Assembly: GCA_031425155.1 (NCBI GenBank)
Contig: JANPIV010000044.1
Location: 7,750-71,749 of the forward strand
Direction of reading: 5' to 3'
DNA length: 64,000 nt
Origin: M3007 sp031425155
GTDB taxonomy: Bacteria; Bacteroidota; Bacteroidia; Chitinophagales; Saprospiraceae
The notes below the pieces were generated by a model, which searched no databases, had not been told where the DNA came from, and was given only the letters and a program-made list of their open reading frames with translations. Below, one piece after another: positions 50,726 through 58,990 of this stretch (positions are counted from its first letter, which is position 1; every line of letters starts with the position of its first letter). A program made the position numbers and the translations under genes.

Positions 50726-51544
50726 TTAATGGTCAAACTGCTCCAGTTTCATATTATGAATCACGGCAATCAGTTTTTCTCCATATTTGTTGTCCGTGGC
50801 GTAGCCCGCCTCCGCCAGGCCGCTGGCCCAGCCCCGATAGTCATCCTTACCGAGTTTGAAGAGTGGCGCGTAGCGTTTGGTATTTTTCAAAAACTGGCTA
50901 TGCGCCCGAAAACTTCCCCAGGCATTGTTATATTTTATAAAAAAATCCTTATGTGAGTCGTCGGTGAAATTCACGCAATGGCCCTTGTGGCATTGTTTGG
51001 AAAAACACTTCACGCCGAAGTGATTGTTGGTTTTTTGCGCCAACGGACTTTCTCCGGCATCGCTTTCCAGCAAGCCCTGGGCTAGAATAATGCTGGCTGG
51101 AATGCCAAACTTGTGCATCTCGGCCACGGCTACCGGGGCAAACCGCTCCACATAATCCTGGCACTTGGTCAGTCTCTGGCGTGCTTCCGTGGCCGCTATG
51201 CTATTGCGCAAGGCGAAAGCCGGATCAACGGCAAGTGTTGAATTATGCAGCTTACCGGCAGGCAACGTTACGTGTTTGGCCGCCGGTTCTTGGGAGGACG
51301 GCAGGGAAGTGGAGGCCAAACCAAATAAAGAGGCACTCGTGCGTCGCGCAACTACCTGTTCAGCAACATTTTCTCCAAATGGTGAAAAAGTAATGGCAAT
51401 CTTATCATTCCAGACCAAATAGGTCAGGGCAGTTAGAATAAGTAGTTTCCAGACCAGGGATTCCTGTTTTACTGAAACATCAGTAGAAGTAGGGGCAGTT
51501 GCCCGATTATAATATTGGCTGTGGGAGTGTTGGTAAGTGGCCAT
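50726..51544 (-). CDS. Membrane-anchored glucosaminidase (FlgJ/LytG-like)
   Basis: The 272-residue protein (start 51544, MATYQHSHSQYYN) has one helix about residues 31-50 and a C-terminal glucosaminidase domain with SIILAQGLLESDAGESPLAQ (catalytic Glu), NNHFGVKCF and FRAHSQFLKNTKRYAPLF. It cleaves peptidoglycan glycan strands outside the cytoplasm. The frame extends upstream to 51628, but that part is AT-rich and not conserved-looking. The gene is monocistronic. Confidence 0.88.
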   Translation of the reverse strand: MATYQHSHSQYYNRATAPTSTDVSVKQESLVWKLLILTALTYLVWNDKIAITFSPFGENVAEQVVARRTSASLFGLASTSLPSSQEPAAKHVTLPAGKLHNSTLAVDPAFALRNSIAATEARQRLTKCQDYVERFAPVAVAEMHKFGIPASIILAQGLLESDAGESPLAQKTNNHFGVKCFSKQCHKGHCVNFTDDSHKDFFIKYNNAWGSFRAHSQFLKNTKRYAPLFKLGKDDYRGWASGLAEAGYATDNKYGEKLIAVIHNMKLEQFDH

Positions 51545-51909
51545 AACAATGGAGATAAATGGTGAGCGGCGGGGAAGAGGATAAAATTCTACCACAAAGT
51601 AAAACAAGTTGTTTCTATAAAACAACAAAAAGTTTTAATAAAAATATTTAAAAACCTTTTATTTTACATAAATTGCTGGCAATCAAGCACATTTTTGCTT
51701 TTGATAATAATAACATTCTGCGTTTCTGCCAGGCTTAATATATTGCACGTGGCAATAAGAGCGTGTAAACTTTACTTAAAATCAACAACCCGCATTTTAC
51801 GTGATTTTTATGCCGGAAAATCTATTTTTGCACCCGACCTTTGCTTCGTGTACTTTTTACAAGTAGTCTCTTCACCTTCTTTCTTACTGTTGTCATTTTA
51901 CACCTGCCC
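51545..51909. other. AT-rich divergent promoter region
   Basis: This 365-bp non-coding region separates the glucosaminidase gene from the GlcNAc kinase gene. It has a short inverted repeat GTTGTTT/AAACAAC near 51609-51628 and a -7 element TATTTTTG (51823-51830) for the kinase gene. Confidence 0.5.
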
Positions 51910-52761
51910 ATGATTATCATTGCCGACTGCGGCTCCACAAAATGCGATTGGTTGCTTACCCGCGGCGGACGCGATCAGCAACTGGAAAACACCGTCGGGT
52001 TCAGCCCGTTTTTTCATACTACGGCGGAAATCACCGACATACTCAACACGCAGTTGCTGCCTAAAGTAGAAGCAAGTGAGGTAAGTGAGGTGTATTTCTA
52101 CGGCACGGGTGTCCACGATGAACATCGGGCGGAGATCGTCGCTGCTGCTATACGCAGTGTTTTTCCCAACGCCAAAATAGAGGTGGAGCATGATCTGTTG
52201 GCTGCGGCCCGGGCTACCTGTGGCCGTAATCCCGGTATTGCCTGTATCCTCGGTACTGGCTCCAACAGCTGCTATTATGACGGTACCCAAATCCTGGACA
52301 ATGTACCTTCGCTGGGTTGGCTGTTGGGCGATGAGGGCAGTGGCACCCATTTGGGCAAGGCCCTGTTGCGGGCAAAATTCTACCGCGAGTTGCCCGCCGA
52401 TCTAAATATTGCCTTTGATGAAGCCCACCCGGAAGGACAGGATGCGATCAAAGATAAGGTGTATGAAAAAGGGGCCAATTCATATTTGGCTACCTTTACC
52501 CAGTTTTTAGGAGAAAATCTGTCGCATCCATTTATTCAGTATCTGGTGGCTGGTTGCCTCAACCAATTTCTGGATCGTCATGTTTTAAAATACAGTGGTC
52601 ACAAAAATGTACCCGTGCATTTTGTGGGTTCTATTGCCCACCATTTTCAGGAAGTACTGGCTAAAAGCATGGATGAGCGTCAATTAAAACTTGGTGTTGT
52701 GGTACGAAAACCCATCTATCCCCTGGCCGATTATCACGTACAACCATCTGCCGACCAATAG
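51910..52761 (+). CDS. BadF/BadG-type sugar kinase, probably N-acetylglucosamine kinase
   Basis: The 283-residue protein starts at ATG 51910, giving the ASKHA phosphate-1 motif at once (MIIIADCGSTKCDWLL). Further motifs are GIACILGTGSNSCYYDG and PSLGWLLGDEGSGTHLGKAL. The family phosphorylates GlcNAc in cell-wall recycling; proximity to the glucosaminidase gene fits. The frame extends upstream to 51841 without support. Confidence 0.87.
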   Translation: MIIIADCGSTKCDWLLTRGGRDQQLENTVGFSPFFHTTAEITDILNTQLLPKVEASEVSEVYFYGTGVHDEHRAEIVAAAIRSVFPNAKIEVEHDLLAAARATCGRNPGIACILGTGSNSCYYDGTQILDNVPSLGWLLGDEGSGTHLGKALLRAKFYRELPADLNIAFDEAHPEGQDAIKDKVYEKGANSYLATFTQFLGENLSHPFIQYLVAGCLNQFLDRHVLKYSGHKNVPVHFVGSIAHHFQEVLAKSMDERQLKLGVVVRKPIYPLADYHVQPSADQ

Positions 52762-52765
52762 GAAT

Positions 52766-52858
52766 TTGTTGAGGATACGAGGATTTGAGTATTCGACCAA
52801 AGCACTTGATAATCAGGTAATTGATCAAATACTCGAATCTTCAAATACTCAATTAACA
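52766..52858. repeat. GAGGATTTGA-type palindromic repeat, copy 2
   Basis: Inverted-repeat arms about 52771-52796 and 52825-52854, starting TTGAGGATACGAGG and ending AATACTCAA. It matches copy 3 (58.89 kb) along nearly its whole length and copy 1 (13.26 kb) less closely. It sits between the kinase and pfkA genes. Confidence 0.8.
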
Positions 52859-52936
52859 GTGTACTTACTTTCATCACTACAAAATGACTGACCTGCCAGC
52901 GGCCAACGAAACCGTTTGGAAGGAATAAAAAATATT

Positions 52937-53926
52937 ATGGCAAAAGACATTAAACGTATTGCCGTGTTCACTTCGGGAGGCGACGCGCCGGGCATGAATG
53001 CCGCCGTGCGCGCCATCGTGCGCAACGCTTTCAACAACGATCTGCATATTTATGGCATCATGCGCGGCTATGAAGGCATGATTGACGGAACCGTCAAACG
53101 TCTGGAAACGAATGATGTAGGCAACATCATCCATCGGGGCGGCACTATTCTGAAAACGGCTCGCAGTCAACGGTTTATGACCCCGGAAGGGCGCAAGCAG
53201 GCTTACGAAAACCTGATTGATAACGATATTGACGCCCTGATCGCCATTGGTGGCAACGGTACTTTTGCCGGGGCAGCACTGTTCACCAAAGAATACCCGG
53301 ATATTCCAATCCTGGGCATTCCCGGCACTATTGATAATGACCTCTATGGTACGGATTTCACGATTGGCTTTGATACGGCAGTGAATACCGCCGTGCAGGC
53401 AGTGGACAAGATCCGCGATACGGCAGATTCTCACAACCGGCTCTTTTTCGTGGAGGTTATGGGTCGCCATTCCGGTTTCATTGCTTTACATACGGCTATT
53501 GCCGGCGGTGCCGGTGGCGTACTGATCCCGGAAGAAGAATCTACTATTGATGATATTGTGAAAATGCTGAAACGTGGTGCCAAACGCGCCAAACTTTTCA
53601 GTATTATCGTCGTAGCCGAAGGCAATCACATGGGCACCGTGTATGATATTGCCAAGCAAGTGGAGGAAAAAATCAACCTGTACGACGATATAAAGGTGAC
53701 CGTTATTGGCCACTTGCAGCGGGGCGGTTCGCCTTCGTCCTTCGATCGGGTACTGGCCAGCATACTTGGCTTTTCTGCGGTGGAAGGGCTGTTAGCCGGC
53801 AAAACCAGCATGATGGTGGGCATTAAAAACAATAATGTGGCTTATACGCCTTTTGATGAGGCCATTGCCAGATTCAAGCCGCTCAACAAGGATTTGTTGC
53901 GGATGGCGCATATTCTGGCGCAATGA
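52937..53926 (+). CDS. pfkA: 6-phosphofructokinase
   Basis: The 329-residue glycolytic enzyme (start 52937, MAKDIKRIAVFTSGGDAPGM) phosphorylates fructose 6-phosphate. It has GGDAPGMN, the catalytic PGTIDND and the substrate-binding MGRHSGFIALH. The nucleotide loop reads GGNGTF where E. coli PfkA has GGDGS, so the usual Asp is Asn; ATP or PPi use cannot be settled from this. The frame extends upstream to 52916 but the ATG at 52937 fits the family. A strong terminator follows at 53995. Confidence 0.93.
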   Translation: MAKDIKRIAVFTSGGDAPGMNAAVRAIVRNAFNNDLHIYGIMRGYEGMIDGTVKRLETNDVGNIIHRGGTILKTARSQRFMTPEGRKQAYENLIDNDIDALIAIGGNGTFAGAALFTKEYPDIPILGIPGTIDNDLYGTDFTIGFDTAVNTAVQAVDKIRDTADSHNRLFFVEVMGRHSGFIALHTAIAGGAGGVLIPEEESTIDDIVKMLKRGAKRAKLFSIIVVAEGNHMGTVYDIAKQVEEKINLYDDIKVTVIGHLQRGGSPSSFDRVLASILGFSAVEGLLAGKTSMMVGIKNNNVAYTPFDEAIARFKPLNKDLLRMAHILAQ

Positions 53927-53942
53927 GGTGCTATATCGGATT

Positions 53943-53970
53943 GTAGAGACGTTGCATGCAACGTCTCTAC
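53943..53970. repeat. 28-bp perfect palindrome (GTAGAGACGTTGCA type)
   Basis: GTAGAGACGTTGCA is followed directly by its inverse TGCAACGTCTCTAC. This palindrome is of a kind widespread in intergenic DNA of several phyla. Confidence 0.8.
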
Positions 53971-53994
53971 AGCATGTGCAACGTAAAAATAAAA

Positions 53995-54029
53995 AGCCCC
54001 TGCTTTCGAGAGAAAGCAGGGGCTTTTTT
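53995..54029. terminator. Bidirectional terminator between pfkA and lrp-type gene
   Basis: AGCCCCTGCTTTC (53995-54007) pairs with GAAAGCAGGGGCT (54012-54024), preceded by A-runs and followed by T6. It serves pfkA (plus) and the convergent Lrp-type gene (minus). Confidence 0.9.
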
Positions 54030-54048
54030 GCAATAAGTAAATATACGC

Positions 54049-54528
54049 TTATTTCTCGTCGTAATTGAAAGGCAGCACCTTGGCATCCTTCACCGTCGAG
54101 AGGGTCATCAGCGTTTTCAGGCGCTCTATTTCTTCGATCTGACTGATGGTTTTGAACAGCAATTGTTCATAGGTAGGAATATCGCGGCAAACGATCTTCA
54201 TCAGAAAATCAGCCTCGCCGGTGATGATATAACATTCCGTGACCTCATCTATTTTTGCTATCTTCTCAAGGAAGTTGTTCAGCGCATTTTCCTTCTTCCA
54301 GGCCAGCGATACGAGCACAAAGGTCTTTACATTCAGACCCATTTGCTGTGGGTTCACCTGAGCATGATAGCTCTGGATGATTTCGCTTTGTTCCAGTTTC
54401 TTGACGCGCTCCAGCGTGGGAGCGGGCGACAAACCTATTTTCTTCGACAGGTCGAGGTTAGTGATCTTGCTGTTATCCTGCAGTATTTTGAGGATTTTCA
54501 GGTCTATTTTATCCAGTTTCTCTGACAT
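54049..54528 (-). CDS. Lrp/AsnC-family transcriptional regulator
   Basis: The 159-residue protein has the N-terminal helix-turn-helix (LKILQDNSKITNLDLSKKIGLSPAPTLERVKKLE) and a C-terminal RAM ligand-binding domain (about 70-150, EVTECYIITGEADFLMKIV). Lrp/AsnC proteins respond to amino acids. It lies downstream of the glutamate-type dehydrogenase gene on the same strand, 351 bp away, so control of that enzyme is plausible. Confidence 0.92.
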   Translation of the reverse strand: MSEKLDKIDLKILKILQDNSKITNLDLSKKIGLSPAPTLERVKKLEQSEIIQSYHAQVNPQQMGLNVKTFVLVSLAWKKENALNNFLEKIAKIDEVTECYIITGEADFLMKIVCRDIPTYEQLLFKTISQIEEIERLKTLMTLSTVKDAKVLPFNYDEK

Positions 54529-54879
54529 AGTGTGGCGAGACGTTTTGAAATTTTATTTTGCTTTGGAAAAGTTGGTCAAAGGTAGGGCATTAAAAAATAA
54601 TGTACAAGTAAAACAGGCTTCAACCTTCGTAAATTTTGTTAATAAAGCGTTTTAGTCAATGTGCGACCATACTATTATCACCTCAATCCGAAGAAAACAA
54701 CTTTTTGCCAAAAGATATTTGTTGAAATAGCCGGAAAAGCGAACACTAAAGAAAAAAGGCTGAACCAACCGTTGTCGGGCAAAAAATGCCAAACAAAACC
54801 TGTTGATTCAACCTTTTACCGCTCATTCCTGCTATTTACCCGGTTTCGGGTAGCCAGATCGAGCAATGTATAATCTCCT
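54529..54879. other. Intergenic region between the dehydrogenase and Lrp-type genes
   Basis: A 351-bp region with no supported gene. A plus-strand 70-codon frame crosses it but has unusual composition. It presumably holds the Lrp-type gene's promoter. Confidence 0.4.
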
Positions 54880-56295
54880 TTATGGGAAAATACCCATCGA
54901 AACGTAGTCGCTGGCGATCTTTTTCAGCGAACAAACAAACGCGGCCGTACGAACGTCGGTCACATCCGGGTGCTGCTTGAACGTTTCGCGGATTTGCTGG
55001 TAAGCCGTAATCATGGTATCTTCCAGACCAGAGTTGACCAGTTCAATTTCGGTACCGCCGCGCGTCAGGAAATCGCGTTCGCGGTCGCCGATGGTCTGGC
55101 CGGTTATTTCCGACACTTTATTCAGGATGCCCGTGAAAGCATTATGCTGGAAGCGATTTTCCAATCGTCCGAAACGGTGGTGCGATAGGTTTTTCAGCCA
55201 TTCAAAATAGGAAACCGTCACGCCACCCGCATTGATATAAAAGTCCGGGATGATGACGATGCCTTTTTTCAACAGAATGGAATCGGCTTCGGCGGCTACC
55301 GGGCCGTTGGCGGCTTCGGCGATGATTTTAGCCTTGATACGGTCTGCATTGGCCAGGGTGATCTGATTTTCGAGGGCTGCCGGTACCAGAATATCACATT
55401 CAAGTTCGAGGGCCGCCAGGTTGTTGGGTAGGGTAGTGGTGCCCGGAAAACCCAAAATGGAGCCCGTTGCCTGCCGGAAAGCCAGCAGTTTTTCAATATC
55501 AATGCCTTTTTCGCTGTAGATAGAACCTTCGCGCTCTGCCACGCCGATGATCTTTGCGTCCCCTTCGCGCTGGCTGATAAGGGCGGTGTTGCTACCCACG
55601 TTACCGAGGCCCTGGATGACCATCGTTTTACCGGCCATACCTTTTGTCAGGCCGATTTTTTTCATGTCTTCCTCGTGGGAAACAATTTCGCGCAAGCCGT
55701 AAAACACACCGCGACCAGTAGCCTCAGCACGTCCACGAATACCATTCTGGGTGACGGGTTTGCCGGTCACACAGGCGATGGAGTCAATTTCGCCGTGGCG
55801 GAAAGCCTGGTAGGTGTCCATGATCCAAGCCATTTCGCGCGGGCCGGTACCATAATCGGGGGCCGGTACGTCAATACCCGGGCCGATAAAATTTTTCTTT
55901 ACCAGCTCCGTGGTGTAGCGGCGGGTGATGCTTTGCAGTTGATCCACGGTATAATTCGCCGGATTGATCTTGATGCCGCCTTTTGCGCCGCCGAAGGGTA
56001 CGTCCACCAGGGCGCATTTGTAAGACATCAGCGCGGCCAATGCCATTACTTCGTCCTGGTCCACGCTTTCGGCATAGCGAATACCGCCTTTCGTGGGCAG
56101 CCGGTGGTGGCTATGCTGCACGCGATAGGCTTCGATTACCTGATAGTCATTGCCGACCCGAATCGGGAAGCGGATTTGCAACACCAGGTTGCAGGCTTTG
56201 ATTTGTTCGACCAGGCCTTTCGGAATGTCAGTGAAGGCGGCCGCCTTGTCCACGTAGTTCTCTACGCTCTTAAAAAAACTAATTTGTCCACTCAT
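54880..56295 (-). CDS. Glutamate/leucine/phenylalanine/valine-type dehydrogenase
   Basis: The 471-residue NAD(P)-dependent enzyme deaminates an amino acid, most likely glutamate. The Glu/Leu/Phe/Val core is complete: GGIRYAESVDQDEVMALAALMSYK, VPFGGAKGGI with a substrate Lys, DVPAPDYGTGPREMAWIMD and the Rossmann VIQGLGNVGSNTA. It overlaps the CcmD-like gene by 17 bp upstream. Length fits bacterial GDH of this class. Confidence 0.92.
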   Translation of the reverse strand: MSGQISFFKSVENYVDKAAAFTDIPKGLVEQIKACNLVLQIRFPIRVGNDYQVIEAYRVQHSHHRLPTKGGIRYAESVDQDEVMALAALMSYKCALVDVPFGGAKGGIKINPANYTVDQLQSITRRYTTELVKKNFIGPGIDVPAPDYGTGPREMAWIMDTYQAFRHGEIDSIACVTGKPVTQNGIRGRAEATGRGVFYGLREIVSHEEDMKKIGLTKGMAGKTMVIQGLGNVGSNTALISQREGDAKIIGVAEREGSIYSEKGIDIEKLLAFRQATGSILGFPGTTTLPNNLAALELECDILVPAALENQITLANADRIKAKIIAEAANGPVAAEADSILLKKGIVIIPDFYINAGGVTVSYFEWLKNLSHHRFGRLENRFQHNAFTGILNKVSEITGQTIGDRERDFLTRGGTEIELVNSGLEDTMITAYQQIRETFKQHPDVTDVRTAAFVCSLKKIASDYVSMGIFP

Positions 56296-56518
56296 TTTTG
56301 TCGTCCTTGAGTTGGTGCTCTAATTTGGTTAGCATACGTTCGAGCCGCACGAGATAGACGACAATACCCAGAAAAATGAGCAGAATAACGCCGACTACGA
56401 CGTTGATTTTGCCAGTCTCCCGCATGAAGTCGCTGTTCCCTTGTGCCAAAAGCGCGGGCAAAGATATTGCCTGCAACAAAATAATTATCAAAAGTTTTTG
56501 CATTTTAAAAAATTTCAT
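56279..56518 (-). CDS. ccmD: CcmD-like small membrane protein
   Basis: The 79-residue product (a second Met at 56503 may be the start) has an N-terminal hydrophobic segment, a second helix INVVVGVILLIFLGIVVYLV and the RLERMLTKLEHQL tail typical of CcmD-type proteins. CcmD holds CcmC and CcmE together in cytochrome c maturation. It is downstream of ccmC on the same strand and overlaps the dehydrogenase gene. The call rests on layout and context. Confidence 0.72.
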   Translation of the reverse strand: MKFFKMQKLLIIILLQAISLPALLAQGNSDFMRETGKINVVVGVILLIFLGIVVYLVRLERMLTKLEHQLKDDKNEWTN

Positions 56519-56580
56519 CTTCCGAAAATTATGAAAAGTTATTTTTTTTGTTGAAAACCAAAAAGGTGCTGTCAGGCTAC

Positions 56581-56613
56581 AGACTTGGCAGGTTTCAAAA
56601 ACCTGCCAAGTCT
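56581..56613. repeat. 15-bp stem hairpin (AGACTTGGCAGGTTT type)
   Basis: AGACTTGGCAGGTTT (56581-56595) is exactly inverted at 56599-56613 with a 3-nt loop. It lies between ccmC and ccmD, and may act as a processing or termination site between them. Confidence 0.8.
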
Positions 56614-56623
56614 CGTTATGTCC

Positions 56624-57721
56624 TCAATCCAGTCCCGTCATCCGATCCTTCAATCGCTGATACCGAATCCGCAACTGAGCGACCCAAAAACCCAAAAGCG
56701 TCCAACCAATAATGCTGGGGTAAAAAACCATCCGCATTGTATCGTCCAGATCGCCGCTGCCAAAAGCCGGATTGCCCGTAGCGCCGGGGTGCAGACTGGC
56801 AAACATCCGGGGTACTACATAGAGCAGCGGTATGAGCGATGCAAACGCGAAAATGTTGTACACTGCCGCCAAACGCGCCCCTTTTTCCGGCTCATCGAAG
56901 GAGCGGCGCAGAATAAAATACGCCAGATAAATGAGCAATGCTACGGCGGTCATCAGTTGTTTAATATCGTTGCTCCAGGCGGCACCCCAGGCATAATGCG
57001 CCCAAAGCATGCCCGTGACGAGCCCCATTATCCCAAATAACAGACCTGTTTCGGCATAGGAGGCAGCTTTGCGATCAAAATCCAGTTTGGAAACCGGTTG
57101 GCCGGATTTCATTGGCAGCCGGTCCGACCGACCATCGTACCGCAAAAACAGGATGCTCTGCCAGGCCGAGGCAATGAACAGGAACATCAGCGCAAACCAC
57201 ATGGGCACGTGGAAATAGGTGTTGCGGATGCTTTCGTAGATCACATTGCGGTATGGGAACGTGAAATCGGACTTCACATGAAGTTCCTTCATTAAGTTCT
57301 GCGACCAAATGGGATCGGGAGCAGCATTAGTATTAACACTATCCTCACGCACTTCTATGGCACCGGGCAACAGCGAAATACCATCGGAAGGGTGATCAAC
57401 AAAAGCGTTGAGCAACGTAAAAGAACGGTTGTCCGGCAAAGTCGTCGGTAATTGGAAAGTTGCTTCCAAAGTGGTATCACTGAGAATGCGCACTTGCTGA
57501 CCCGCCAAAGCATGGGCTGAATCATGTTCCAGCCACACCCGTACTTCATTGGCCGGACTGCGGGTATAAAATGAATTATAGCCGTGGACTTGCAAGGTGA
57601 TCGTCTGGCCGGTTTTGGCAGTGGCCGGGCTCACGTAGGTGATGCCGGGCTTGAGTGGCACAAGCATTCCAAAGCTAAGCGCGTAGAGCAATAAAATGAC
57701 GGAGAGGGTTTTCCACCACAT
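56624..57721 (-). CDS. ccmC: Cytochrome c biogenesis protein CcmC with extra periplasmic domain
   Basis: The 365-residue protein has six membrane helices. After the first helix there is an IPT/TIG-like immunoglobulin-type domain of about 110 residues (GITYVSPATAKTGQTITLQVHG), not found in standard CcmC (about 240 residues). The C-terminal part has the heme-handling tryptophan motif in the form WAHYAWGAAWSND, and the conserved histidines. CcmC presents heme to CcmE. It is followed by ccmD. The CcmC/CcsA-type heme handling fits the many c-type cytochromes here. Confidence 0.85.
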   Translation of the reverse strand: MWWKTLSVILLLYALSFGMLVPLKPGITYVSPATAKTGQTITLQVHGYNSFYTRSPANEVRVWLEHDSAHALAGQQVRILSDTTLEATFQLPTTLPDNRSFTLLNAFVDHPSDGISLLPGAIEVREDSVNTNAAPDPIWSQNLMKELHVKSDFTFPYRNVIYESIRNTYFHVPMWFALMFLFIASAWQSILFLRYDGRSDRLPMKSGQPVSKLDFDRKAASYAETGLLFGIMGLVTGMLWAHYAWGAAWSNDIKQLMTAVALLIYLAYFILRRSFDEPEKGARLAAVYNIFAFASLIPLLYVVPRMFASLHPGATGNPAFGSGDLDDTMRMVFYPSIIGWTLLGFWVAQLRIRYQRLKDRMTGLD

Positions 57722-57902
57722 AAGTTTAAATATATTAATGTGGCCAATGTGGCCAATGTGATTAATGCAGCCAAGGTGTTGCCTTGATCGCTCAAAGGTG
57801 CAGCAATGAGACGGGTAGTTGCTCCTGAAAGTGACACTTTTATTCTAATGGTCAAAGTAACCACTATCATTCAGTCAACTAATTAACCAATCAACCAACT
57901 CT

Positions 57903-58300
57903 TTATTCCAATTGCCGCAGCAACCACTCCCGTTCGGTCAGTACGAGCGCCTGCATGATCTCCTGACGCAGCAGCTGCGTTTTCTCGCGATCATGCGGCA
58001 CGTGCTGGAGGAGTTTGCGCAAAAATCGCACAATCGCCAGGTAATTATCGCGGTGGTAGCCCAGCACTTTTTTGCGGCGCAGATATATCTGAATGCTATC
58101 CAGTTGATTTTCCAGCGTATCCGTCTCGCCAAGGGCATAGTAGATTTTGCACAGCATGACTTTGGCTAGCAGATTTTGGAGCACATCGTCGTATTTCCGG
58201 CGCAACATACTGTAAACCAGACTGATACAGATCAAACACTTCCCGAAAATAACCATAGAAAATAGCCGGAACTTGCCCGATTGGGATGCTACTTCCTAGC
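57903..58300 (-). pseudogene. Frameshifted C-terminal remnant of a helical-repeat protein
   Basis: A 117-codon frame (57903-58256) reads LRRKYDDVLQNLLAKVMLCKI and YHRDNYLAIVRFLRKLLQHV, the look of the C-terminal part of large Bacteroidota TPR-like proteins such as the one at 3895. Upstream, in another frame, AIFYGYFREVFDLYQSGLQY fits directly before it. A frameshift near 58210 therefore separates the pieces, and the N-terminal 400 or so residues are gone. Confidence 0.6.
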
Positions 58301-58364
58301 AGCGTCTTAATCGGGATTGGTGCAACTGATGTGATTCAATATGCAATAAAGTACCCCTCTTTCC

Positions 58365-58796
58365 TCAACTCGAATGATCGGCCACAATCACCCAGACGCC
58401 CTCGATTTTTTTCCATAACAAAGTAAAATGACCGCTGACGTCGCCTTTGGTCCGTGCTAATTCCCATTTACCGATCACGTAGGCACTGGTCGGCGAAAGT
58501 TGCTCCACGGTCAGCAGGGTGAAGGTCAATTTGCCCATTGTTTCCCGGTCGGGATAGCTTTTCTGGTAGTTGTTTAACGTGGTTTGCCAGCCATAACTCA
58601 AGCCGCGCGAACCGATAAAAACCAGGCTGTCCGAATGCCAGTAACCGGCCATAAATGCTTCTAGATCGCCAGCATTCCAGGCCAGTTCTTGTTTGGCCAT
58701 GATTTGGCGAATGGATTGGAGATCAGCGTTTTGGGCCTGGGATGTGCCGGAAAAAGCAAAAAAGACGATGCAGAGAAAAACGGTAACTTTTTTCAT
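58365..58796 (-). CDS. Exported SnoaL/DUF4440-like protein
   Basis: The 143-residue protein (start 58796, MKKVTVFLCIVFFAFSGTSQ) has a signal peptide and an NTF2-like fold of the DUF4440 type: IMAKQELAWNAGDLEAFMAG, GWQTTLNNYQKSYPD and HFTLLWKKIEGVWVIVADHSS. Members are small binding or enzymatic domains; the ligand is unknown. The frame extends to 58919 but that part is not coding. It is a single gene. Confidence 0.82.
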   Translation of the reverse strand: MKKVTVFLCIVFFAFSGTSQAQNADLQSIRQIMAKQELAWNAGDLEAFMAGYWHSDSLVFIGSRGLSYGWQTTLNNYQKSYPDRETMGKLTFTLLTVEQLSPTSAYVIGKWELARTKGDVSGHFTLLWKKIEGVWVIVADHSS

Positions 58797-58883
58797 AGTA
58801 AAACGGATTGAACGGCCAATGATACTAAAAAAAGCGGGGATGACACTCAGTGCGCCATCCCCGTTTATCAGTTGTAATATGAA

Positions 58884-58977
58884 TTTCTTGAGGATACGAG
58901 TATTTGAGGATTTGACCAAAGTACTTGGGAAGCAGGTAATTGATCAAATACTCGAATCTTCAAATCCTCAAATAATT
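58884..58977. repeat. GAGGATTTGA-type palindromic repeat, copy 3
   Basis: Arms about 58889-58916 and 58944-58976, beginning TTGAGGATACGAG and ending TCCTCAAATAA. It is nearly collinear with copy 2 at 52766. It lies upstream of the DUF4440 gene and downstream of the OmpA gene. Confidence 0.8.
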
Positions 58978-58990
58978 ACCGCGTACTTAA

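Noticed and set aside
54661..54873. 70-codon plus-strand frame between the Lrp-type and dehydrogenase genes
   Set aside because: Composition is Lys/Arg/Phe-rich without domain or start context, and it occupies the expected promoter region.
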